From Pieris napi (taxonomy: Eukaryota > Arthropoda > Insecta > Lepidoptera > Pieridae), in contig NC_062246.1 of NCBI RefSeq assembly GCF_905475465.1, positions 3,374,001 to 3,438,000 on the forward strand: 64,000 nucleotides of DNA. Direction: 5' to 3'. Positions 23,126 through 32,400 of the stretch are shown piece after piece (the first letter of the stretch is position 1; the number at the start of each line of letters is the position of its first letter). The notes beneath the pieces are model-generated. The model had not been told where the DNA came from, searched no databases, and was given only the letters and a program-made list of their open reading frames with translations. Position numbers and translations under genes: made by a program.

Positions 23126-26100
23126 ATGAAGGTGCAGAAAAAAGAGAATCTACCCCAGGGGGGTACCACACGCGCTCGCGATGGAGAATCCCCCTCTGGG
23201 CGTCCAACACCGGGACACTCTGCGCCCGGTGGTGGACGCACAGGCTGCCCTTCGTATTCTGGGGGGGGCAATTCTGCGCTCGGTAAAAACATTAATCGTT
23301 CTCGGGGCAAACGGAGCAATTTAACAAAGGCACCCCCGTCCACACTCGCCGTGGACTTCACAAATGTTAGGGGGCTCAATTCCAACATCAACGCTGTCCA
23401 CTACCACTTAGAGACTGCGAAGCCGGCCTTGCTCTTTCTTACCGAGACTCAGATATCCCCCCCGGCTGATACTTCCTACCTCTCCTACCCGGGGTACAAA
23501 TTGGAACATTCATTTGTGCCGCGGGCGGGAGTTTGCGTGTACGTCAGAGAGGATATCTGTTCTCGTCGCCTCGGGACGCTTGAAGGAAGGGACCTATCTA
23601 ACCTCTGGCTGCGCGTAGACTGCGATGACCATCCGCGATTTTACGCATGCCTGTATAGGTCCCATAGCGGAAATACCGAAACTGACCGACTCATTGAGCA
23701 CATCCAAATGGCTACAGATTCCCTGCTCGAAAGGGTTCCTACCGCTGAAATCGTGATACTTGGCGATTTTAACGCCCACCATGCCGATTGGCTCGGCTCA
23801 GAAACCACCGATCATGCGGGAAGATCCTTTCACGACTTTGCTTTGGCTTACGACTTGACGCAAATGGTCCCTGCGATTACGCGAATACCAGATGTGGATG
23901 GTCATAAACCCTCTTTGTTGGACCTTCTGCTGACTTCACATCCGGAGAACTACCAAGTCTCTGTTGAACCGCCATTGGGTTCATCAGATCATTGTGTGGT
24001 CCGGAGCATTGTGCCGTTCACGCGCCCTCTTCGGCCTAGCTTCACTGGCTGTCGCCGCGTGTGGCACTATAAGTCAGCAGATTGGGATGGGATGCGGTCT
24101 TTTTTTGCGTCCTACCCTTGGGGGCCCATTTGCTTTTCGTCGAGTACTCCAGATGCCGTCGCTGACTCTGTCGCCGAGGTGGTCCTGCAGGGTATGGAAC
24201 TCTTTATTCCATTCTCTGCGGTGCCGGTCGGTGGCAAGTCCCAGCCTTGGTTTAGGCGTTCTTGCAAAGCGGCTTTGCGCCGTAAGCGTGAATGCTTTAA
24301 AGCCTGGGCAGAAGCGGTGACATCCTGTGATGTGACTATCGGCGAACGTAAAAAAGCATACAATTCAGCCTCCAGGTCCTTCAAGCGAGAAATCGCTAAA
24401 GCAAAGTCAGAGCACATTGCCAGATTTGGTGAGAAATTGGCCCACCTCCCTTCGGGAACACGAGCCTTCTGGTCTCTTGCCAAAGCTGTCCAAGGGAATT
24501 TCTGTCTGCCCTCAATTCCACCACTGCATAGGGAGGATGACTCACTGGCCCATACCGCGAAAGAGAAGGCCGATCTTCTAGGCTGTCTCTTTGCGTCGAA
24601 CTCCACTTTGGATGATCAAGGGAAGGAACCACCGACATTATTGCGGTGTGATACTACGATGCCCGAAGTTATATTCCGGCAACGTGCTATCCGTAAAGCT
24701 TTGTCTTCCTTGGACATCCATAAGTCGAGCGGACCCGATGGCATCCCTCCAATTGTGCTGCGTACTTGTGCTCCTGAGTTGGCTCCGGTCCTAACGCGCC
24801 TTTTCCGGTACCTTTACACGCTCGGCACTGTTCCGAAGTGCTGGAAGATCGCTTCGATACATCCGATCCCTAAAAAAGGCGATCGCTCTGATCCGTCCAA
24901 CTATCGCCCAATAGCTATAACCTCCTTGTTCTCCAAAATAATGGAAACCATTATTAACAGCCAGCTCCTGAGGTATCTAGAGGGCCACCAGCTGATCAGC
25001 GATTCTCAGTACGGCTTTCGTCGTGGTCGCTCAGCTGGTGACCTCCTTGTATACCTTACACATAGGTGGGCAGAGGCAATTGAGTCCAAGGGGGAGGCGC
25101 TGGCGGTAAGTTTGGACATAGCGAAAGCCTTCGATCGGGTGTGGCACAGAGCACTGCTCTCGAAGCTTCCAGCCTACGGGCTCCCTGAGAAATTATGCAA
25201 CTGGATTTCCAGCTTTCTCGCTGATCGGAGCATCAAAGTCGTCATCGACGGAGCATGCTCCGACCTGAAACCTGTGAATGCTGGTGTCCCACAAGGCTGT
25301 GTCCTATCCCCGACCCTGTTTATTCTGCATATCAATGATATGTTGCAGCTTAGCAACATTCATTGCTATGCGGACGACAGCACTGGGGATACTTTTTATA
25401 CTAGCCGGGCAGGTATTTCTCGGGCTGTTGTCGATGAGTACCGGAACAAACTTGTGTCTGAAGTCGAAACTCTTCTACGTGGAGTCTCGGACTGGGGTAG
25501 ACTAAATCTAGTCCAATTTAACCCCAAGAAGACACAAGTATGCGCGTTTTCCGCTAAAAAAACTCCCTTTGTCGCTACTCCCCTCTTTGAAGACACTCTC
25601 CTTAAAGCCTCAGCTAGCATCGGAATACTGGGCGTTGACATATCGAATAACGTTCAGTTTCGCGGTCATCTGGAAGGAAAGGCTAAATTAGCCTCCAAAA
25701 AGCTTGGTGTGCTCAGCAAGGCGAGACGGTACTTCACTCCGGGCCACCGCTTGCAACTATATAAAGCTCAAATTCGGCCCCATATGGAGTACTGCTCTCA
25801 CCTCTGGGCGGGAGCTCCCCAGTACCAGCTCCTTCCACTTGACCGTATTCAACGAAGAGCGGTTCGAATCGTCGACGACCAGTCACTTTCAGTGCGGCTT
25901 GATCCCTTGGCGTTGCGTAGAGATGTGGGATCTCTCTGCATCTTCTACCGCATTTACCATGGAGAGTGTTCAGAGGAGTTGTTCGGTCTAATACCTGCAG
26001 CTGAGTTTCATCATCGGACGTCAAGGCAAAATACAAAATACCATCCGTATCACCTCGACGTCCATCGTTCCACAACAGAGCGTTTTCTAAGGCAGTTTTT

Positions 26101-26305
26101 GCCGCGCACCACCACTATGTGGAACCAGCTGCCCACAGAAGTATTTCCGAACCAATTCGACTTAGGGTCCTTCAAGAAAAGAGCGTACCAATTCCTGAAA
26201 GGCCGGCAACGCACTTGCGAGCCTTCTGGCATTGTGAGTGTCCATGGGCGGCGGTATCACTTAACATCAGGTGAGCCTCCTGCCCGTTTGCCTCCTATTA
26301 CATAA
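23126..26305 (+). CDS. LINE polyprotein: apurinic-type endonuclease and reverse transcriptase
   Basis: An uninterrupted 1059-residue ORF. The N-terminal ~70 residues are basic and low in complexity. An exonuclease/endonuclease/phosphatase-type endonuclease follows, with VRGLNSN near residue 77, FLTETQ near 105, LGDFNAHH near 213 and SSDH near 285. The reverse transcriptase (about 540-800) has PIPKKGD, NYRPI, GFRRGRSAGDLL, the catalytic SLDIAKAFD near 661, GVPQGCVLSP and YADDS near 748. A CR1/Jockey-type C-terminal region ends in HLTSGEPPARLPPIT. It nicks DNA and copies its own RNA at the target. The ATG at 23126 is chosen because the frame opens there; an ATG at 23119 right after the poly(C) run is in a different frame, so the run length could affect the true start. 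No stop or frameshift suggests a young, possibly active copy. Confidence 0.92.
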   Translation: MKVQKKENLPQGGTTRARDGESPSGRPTPGHSAPGGGRTGCPSYSGGGNSALGKNINRSRGKRSNLTKAPPSTLAVDFTNVRGLNSNINAVHYHLETAKPALLFLTETQISPPADTSYLSYPGYKLEHSFVPRAGVCVYVREDICSRRLGTLEGRDLSNLWLRVDCDDHPRFYACLYRSHSGNTETDRLIEHIQMATDSLLERVPTAEIVILGDFNAHHADWLGSETTDHAGRSFHDFALAYDLTQMVPAITRIPDVDGHKPSLLDLLLTSHPENYQVSVEPPLGSSDHCVVRSIVPFTRPLRPSFTGCRRVWHYKSADWDGMRSFFASYPWGPICFSSSTPDAVADSVAEVVLQGMELFIPFSAVPVGGKSQPWFRRSCKAALRRKRECFKAWAEAVTSCDVTIGERKKAYNSASRSFKREIAKAKSEHIARFGEKLAHLPSGTRAFWSLAKAVQGNFCLPSIPPLHREDDSLAHTAKEKADLLGCLFASNSTLDDQGKEPPTLLRCDTTMPEVIFRQRAIRKALSSLDIHKSSGPDGIPPIVLRTCAPELAPVLTRLFRYLYTLGTVPKCWKIASIHPIPKKGDRSDPSNYRPIAITSLFSKIMETIINSQLLRYLEGHQLISDSQYGFRRGRSAGDLLVYLTHRWAEAIESKGEALAVSLDIAKAFDRVWHRALLSKLPAYGLPEKLCNWISSFLADRSIKVVIDGACSDLKPVNAGVPQGCVLSPTLFILHINDMLQLSNIHCYADDSTGDTFYTSRAGISRAVVDEYRNKLVSEVETLLRGVSDWGRLNLVQFNPKKTQVCAFSAKKTPFVATPLFEDTLLKASASIGILGVDISNNVQFRGHLEGKAKLASKKLGVLSKARRYFTPGHRLQLYKAQIRPHMEYCSHLWAGAPQYQLLPLDRIQRRAVRIVDDQSLSVRLDPLALRRDVGSLCIFYRIYHGECSEELFGLIPAAEFHHRTSRQNTKYHPYHLDVHRSTTERFLRQFLPRTTTMWNQLPTEVFPNQFDLGSFKKRAYQFLKGRQRTCEPSGIVSVHGRRYHLTSGEPPARLPPIT

Positions 26306-26329
26306 AAAAAAAAAAAAAAAAAAACATAT

Positions 26330-26980
26330 ACGTGAGTGCCTTTTTACTTGAGAGTCTCAGGATATAATTCAACACCTAATTCATAAGTGTATATAACATA
26401 TATGTAATGTTTCACAGAATAAATAAAATCTTAGGTTAGGGATCTTAGGTTCGTAGGTACTCTGACTTTAACTCAACTCTAAAATGCTCTACATAGAGCG
26501 TTGTAAATCAAAGATGATTTACTGATAGTCCAACTACAAAGCTGGACCAGTTCAAACTAGTATCTAAAAGTTCTAAAGCTATCAGGCAATTAGAAAATTA
26601 GTTTCAAATCTATTGGTTTAATGGCGATTTGAAATTCCAGCCGTGTAGTTTTGATCAATAGTAATATTGTATCATTGAACATACATATTTTTTATTAAGA
26701 GATTGGTTTTGAGTTATTCATTGCGGTGAATTGCATACGGTATAAAATATTAATATCAAAACGATAACATATTTCATATGCCTTATACGTGCACCTAGCG
26801 TGAAGTTCGATTCCCTGCGATAAAATAATTGTTTTGGCAACAAGCCCTAGTAAATAGTACTGCTAATACTAGTTATAATTTTTATTTAGAATGCGTATTC
26901 ATAAAATAATCTTCGTAATAATTACAAATAATGTATAGGGCTCAGACGTAAAGGTAAAGAAAGTATATTCATTGATATGG
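26330..26980. other. No gene seen; AT-rich sequence
   Basis: About 650 bp after the LINE poly(A) tail, without supported reading frames. Confidence 0.5.
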
Positions 26981-27145
26981 AGCAGTGATGACTTAGTGGT
27001 TCGAGAACGGACTTTCTTTAAATTTCCGCATTTCACACTCGCACCTTGAAACTAGCATGCCTTAGATCCAAAAAGTCGACGGTGTGTGTCAGGCATAGAC
27101 GGTTGATCGCCTACTAGGAAAAAACAAATGATTAAGATACATATA
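26981..27145 (+). mobile_element. Degraded tRNA-derived SINE
   Basis: AGCAGTGATGACTTAGTGG is a diverged head. The body is clear: TTAGATCCAAAAAGTCGACG, GTGTCAGGCATAGACGG, TTGATCGCCTACT. The box B region is lost. Confidence 0.65.
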
Positions 27146-27469
27146 CAGAATGTGTATACATTGAAGTATATTATCACGTAAAACTAAATGTAATTTGCTA
27201 TTGCTATCAAAATTTAAGCGCATTTAATATGCAGGCACCTGACATTATGTTTTATTCCGCAATGCTGTCCCCGAGTAATCGAATAACACATGCTATTTCA
27301 CGCTGACTCAACATCGCTTTAAATATGCGGCCCGTAATTAATTTTGCCATGTAATTTTATTACAAAGTATTCCTGCTATTATAAAGCTGATTTCACAAAC
27401 TGGTTTATAACTTTATTGAAACTATTTTTTAAAATATTCCTGAATCTTTTTTTATCACAAGCTCAGGAA

Positions 27470-28300
27470 TCAATAAGGTCTATTCAAAGGTCTCTGATGG
27501 TCGTGTTAGTGGCGCTGCACAACTTCTCACTCTCACTCTCACTCTCTGTCTTCGGCAAGCCTCTGCGCCGGGGTGATGGTAATACCCATAAGGGGGCGTC
27601 CATAAATTACGTGAGGTGTTTTTTTAAATTTTCTGTACCTCCCTCCCCCTCTGGTGAGATGTCGTGAGATTTTATTCAACCCCCTCCCCCAACCCCCAAT
27701 CTCACGTGAGATTTTTCAAAATGTGGGTTTCTTACGTAAACGCGTAAGAAGCTATCTTTTTAAGCTCGGAGAACTCAAAAAGACACAGAATTCGTACTAT
27801 TGAGCTCCAAGAGCTCAAAAACAAAATAAGTGAAATGTTGAGCGTTTAGGTATGGAGTTAGCGGGAAGTTGCAGAGATGGCCTTTAGGGTCAACCGTTTT
27901 CCTATTTTTTTTTTTTCAATCAGAAAAAAATTTGCGTGATATTTGCCGAGACCCCCCCTCTCTCCAACGTAAGATTAAATGAGATTTGACTCGACCCCCT
28001 CCCCCCCTTAAACACCTCACGTAATTTATGGACGCCCCTTAACGGCCTTTGATCATTCCAGCGAGTATAGGATCAGCCTCGAGGTCTGTTGCCCTCCGCT
28101 CTGCCAGTCACGATGAGTTTTCCTAGGCTTTCTGGATCTCTACATGTCCAAACAAACTAAGGATGTGTTGGTAACAAAGTGTCGAAAGACGTTGTTTTAC
28201 TTGTAACCGTCTTAGTATGGATACGTTTGTTTCCTTAGCTGTCCAGGGAATCCTTAGTATCCGCCTCCAACACCACATTTCCAGAGCGTCGGTTGTTTTT
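27470..28300 (-). pseudogene. RTE-like LINE C-terminal fragment split by a DNA transposon
   Basis: The minus strand from about 28295 encodes DALEMWCWRRILRIPWTAK, TNVSILRRLQVKQRLSTL and LFGHVEIQK, then LAERRATD. These are the typical tail of RTE/BovB-type LINE proteins. The sequence is interrupted at 28038 by the element 27592-28038 and resumes at about 27590 with GITITPAQRLAEDRE followed by a (GAGTGA)n stretch and VVQRH. A stop inside the QKA-ENSS region shows decay before or after the insertion. Confidence 0.75.
27588..28042. mobile_element. DNA transposon remnant with GGGGGCGTCCATAAATTACG ends
   Basis: The ends GGGGGCGTCCATAAATTACG (27592) and the inverse at 28038 match over about 29 bp. 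The flanks are ATAA (27588-27591) and TTAA (28039-28042), compatible with a TTAA duplication with one change, as in piggyBac-like elements. The 447-bp interior has a GAGCTCGGAGAACTC/GAGCTCCAAGAGCTC repeat and C/T-rich tracts but no coding. It is inserted in an RTE-type LINE fragment. Confidence 0.75.
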
Positions 28301-28617
28301 TTTTTAAGTGAAATTTCTTTAGGCGCATGAGGGTAATTTTTTTACGGATGAAACGCAATAGTAATAATATTAGCGTCATGAAGATGTGCAGCGTTTTTGT
28401 CGAAGAAAAGGGAGAGAGCGATTGAGACCGATTGAGAGAGAGTGAGAAAGCACGATTTAGTAGTTACATATTAGAACTTTAGATGGCAATTCTGTCGCAT
28501 ATCGTCTTGTTCAATAAACGCAGATTTTTTTTATAATTTAATCACAATTAAATTCCTAACATATCTTCCTTTTTCCCTCCAAGTCTCGGAAATCTAAAGT
28601 TTTAGATTTATCATAAA

Positions 28618-29110
28618 CTAGCGGACCCAGCGAACTTCGTTCCGCTTAACATTATAATAATATCGTTTTAACTTTAGTTAAACTTAATTTAGGATTTATT
28701 TGAGGTAATAACATTAATACAACTTTTTTCCAAATACAGAAATGTTTTATTGCTTGCCATTGCGAAAAAAGAATGACGGTTTTACACATTAGGCCTCCTC
28801 TCTCAAGCGCTAATATTGCGAGACTGCATGTTAAAGTACTTTTTGATATACAACATTTTTTGTTTTGTTATCCGGCGCAAGAATAAAGTGATAGGTTTAT
28901 TTTATATGCGTAATTTTGTCAACAGATGCAGTTTGCATTCGTAAAATTCATTAATTATTTTTTTTATTTGATAACTTATCCGATATTTTATTACTTATTC
29001 TGCTATTCGGAGCGGAGAATAATCCACTAAAAAGAGATAACTAACATCGGTCCAGCCGTTCTCGAGTTATAAGTGTTGTAACAAACACGACTTTCTTTTA
29101 TATATATAGA
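28618..29110 (-). mobile_element. Non-autonomous Helitron, family 2
   Basis: On the minus strand it starts TCTATATATATAAAAGAAAG at 29110 (preceded by A) and ends GCTGGGTCCGCTAG at 28618 (followed by T). It contains the AACGGCTGGACCGATGTTAG block next to the 5' end. About 493 bp, no helicase remains. Confidence 0.8.
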
Positions 29111-29136
29111 TATGAACAAGAATTAAATATTAGTTT

Positions 29137-29190
29137 GGCAAAGAAGTCTTACTTCTGATATGTGTACTTTGTATGCACGCACTTTTTTTT
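29137..29190 (-). repeat. Dispersed element 'Y', terminal fragment
   Basis: GGCAAAGAAGTCTTACTTCTGATATGTGTAC..CACGCAC is the right end of the inverse-oriented family. Its palindrome triplet is CTT, different from those of the other copies. Confidence 0.55.
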
Positions 29191-29459
29191 AATGAAGTGA
29201 AGTATGTATTATCTTCTAAACAGTTTTATTTACAAGCTTGTATGTGTAATAATAAGTAAATCTATGCTAGAACTAAATGAAACGAATATTTCAATTTAAG
29301 CCATATTGGTTCTAATGTAAGTTAATTCATAATTGTTATAAATATTTAATTAATACATTTTGTGGTTAATTCATTATCCCAATTTCATTTGACAAGAACC
29401 ACTTTCCAGTAGAGCCATAAATAGATGATTTAAATTCATGTTTTCTTTGGCAGATTGCG

Positions 29460-32400
29460 ATGGAGACAGACAAGATGTCAACAGCATCATCAGTGGGTGC
29501 TGAGAGGAGGCCCTTGCTGCAAGCGTTAGTGCTGGAGAGAAGGATCCTCTTCGCCTGCACTGTTCTCGTTGGCTTGTCAACATTTGTATGGATAACTGCT
29601 GTATGCACCGAGAAATGGGTGCATATTTATAGTCCAAATGGTATGCGATTTTGTTTCTTATTGTTGCTACCGATTTCTTTGTAAGAACGGTTTCGCCATC
29701 TTGCAGATATTTTGATTTGGCATGACTTAAGTAATATTCAAATGAAAGAGATTTATAACATGCGCACGATTTAGCTTTCCATGTTGCAAAAATGTAATAT
29801 CTAAGCTATATCCAATTTCAAACTAAATTTATATAATACGTATTATTCGATACGTCGGTAATTTTTTCTCGTACATTGTGTTCTTTATCGCTAAAGTTTT
29901 TTTTTATAAACAATAAAATTACAAGTTAAAAAAGAATCCAGTTAAGAAAAAATCCACTTACACATGAATCAAGCTATAAATAAAATTATATTTGACAAAG
30001 ACGCATGGCAATATTTGTTCTTGTAAGACTCTAGCTACCTAAATAAACTAAAAAACATAATATGCGTAGAGAAGGCGGCCTTAGCGCGCATGAAGAAAGA
30101 ATTCAAAGACAACAGCATACTGTTAGAGCAGGTTGTGTAGAGGGCTTCAGATATCTGTTATGTGATCATTTGTATTTCTACAATAGAAAGTTCAGTGATC
30201 AGCCTCCTGTGCCTGTAACCCGCCGTTGACTTTTTGTCAAAGACGTGCCGGTTACCTCACGATGTTTCCTTCACCGTACCAGCTAGTGTTAAATGTGCAC
30301 ACTGACAGAAAGAGAGTCGCACGCTGAAGCCACTAGGCCATCAAACTATTTTGATTTTGCTTAAAATATAATCCTATGCCAATATTCTCTAAATGTTAAG
30401 ACGCACGTTCGAAGTCGTTCAAATACTATTTGAATAAAAATAAACACTGAATAAATACAATGAAATTGCTTTGTGAAAGCTAACAATGTTTAGAACCAAT
30501 ACTGCCTTTGAGTGCTCTTTGCTGGGAATCAAAGGAGAAATAAAAGAACGTAGCCCCGCCGAACGTTACTTTTAAACGCTTTGAAACATCGTTAAATAAA
30601 AGTTGGGAAATTAAATTCTCTATTGGATAGATTTTTTAAAACAAATGCCTGTAATTAATCCCTGTTCGAAAAGCAGATGTTTAGGTCTGTGTAGAAAGAA
30701 AAATTTATTCAGTACTAAACTACGCAATAGTCATGGCTAAAGTTATTTTAAATCTACTTACATTTTATGACAACACACTGTTTTCATTTGCAAAGAGTAT
30801 TTGGATTTTTTCACCAAAAAAGTTTACGTAAAATAATTTTGTAGTCTCTTAAAGATAATTAGGTATATTAATATTGTAAAATTTTGATTTTCGTTACCTT
30901 TAACATTGTCATATCCAAAATATGATTAAAATATTTTATTCACCAAGTATAAAATTTCCCAAATAAAATACAAATAACACAAACCTAAAGCTAGCATACA
31001 TTATTAAATTAAAGCGTTAACGAGAAAATTCAAAGCCATCTGAAAAGATCAATGTACATCGATATTGTTTTCTTACCGCCAATACCGTACTACAAAGTTC
31101 GCTAATTGACTTTCAGCAAAATCTTGATATATCACTTACATTATACACATTTAACGCAGTGGTACACTCTGATTAATTAATGTTACACTCAGGTCGACGT
31201 CCTCACGTCTATTTTTGCTAACGCGTACTATGAGAATGTCTAGGGCTATTTAAGATTTTCTTAATTTGTATTTTTATGGAGCGTATAATTTAATGAGTTC
31301 TAATTCATACAGAGTTATGTTTAAACTATAGCTGACTATTCTCTCGCTCTTTTTCAAAAATGGTAGATGTCAAGTTCTAAATGTAAAGATTAAACCCGCG
31401 TATATTAAAATAAATATTACGTACAAACGTCTATAATATAGACACAAACACATATTATATTAATAAAGATTCTAAATTTTTGCATCGGCTACCAGCTTTG
31501 TATCAATATTTTGGCTCAGTTATAATGTATTTTCGTACAACACACAATTTTAATGTCGTTGATTTGCGTGAACAATATATTATCATTGGGAAATAAGTTG
31601 TAATTTTTAGATGTTTTGGTGGACTTTACTATGTATCTATAGTTTGCTCCTTTTTTATAAATTATATATCTAAAAATAAATAAATATATAAAGGCTGTTT
31701 TCTACCTCCACGATTTAAGGTCGCTGAGATTTTATATATACTTTTTGTTACAGGTATATATCTACCAACCAGGGGAGAATATTTTATGTGGAGTAACTCT
31801 GGTGTATGGGAAATATGCAGATACGTATTTCGTCCTACGCTTGTTCCCGAGGCAGTGAATGCATCAACACCAAGACCTATTGATGTTACAGGATTGACAG
31901 GGGAATATTATACAAGTGAGTATTTTAACGCAAGTATATAAATAAAAGTGTGAAGGACAAGTCACATATTAACTGTTACATAAATAAAACAATTATTTGA
32001 AAAGTTTTGAAGAACAGTGAGAGAATGGGCAAGAGGCTCGCCTGTTGTTGAGTGATCCACCGCCCATGGACACTCATTGTCAATAGGCTCACGAGTGTGT
32101 TGCTGGCCTTTTAAGAAGTGGTACGCTCTTTTCTTGAAGGACCCTAAGTTGAATTGGTTCGGAAATACTTCAGTGGGTGCTGGTTACAAATAGTGGTCGT
32201 GCGCGGTAGAAGTTGCCTTAAAAACGCTCAGTTTCTTAAAACCTGAAATGGCTGTGTATGGAAAATTAAAAAATATACATTTTTGCTGTAATTTATACAT
32301 AAAAATAGTTCCTATATTTAGTTTATTTATACGTATGGATAACCTGAACTCGTTACTACTTCGTAGGCACAGTATGAGTTTATTTTTTTCTGGACCGCCT

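Larger units (their letters stand above)
22855..26324 (+). mobile_element. Full-length-looking CR1/Jockey-group LINE with poly(A)
   Basis: A GC-rich block starts about 22855 (GGCGTCGGGATGTGACGACC) and serves as 5' UTR. A 14-base poly(C) run (23105-23118), one long ORF (23126-26305) and a 21-bp poly(A) tail (26304-26324) follow. Its base composition differs sharply from the AT-rich surroundings. The 5' boundary and target duplication are not certain. At least six degraded 3'-tail copies of the same family lie at 32022-32242, 39895-40085, 48668-48738, 53924-54122, 56655-56865 and 62395-62625. Confidence 0.9.

Noticed and set aside
23080..23391. Overlapping frames on both strands at the LINE start (plus 23080-23286, minus 23020-23391)
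   Set aside because: They are shadows of the LINE 5' region and its GC-rich composition; no independent domain.
24112..26075. Several 60-164 aa minus-strand frames inside the LINE ORF
   Set aside because: Antisense shadows of a codon-rich ORF; none has a domain of its own.
29366..29637. Two minus-strand frames opposite the first coding exon of gene A
   Set aside because: Shadows of the exon; the plus frame has the transmembrane segment and matching splice phases.
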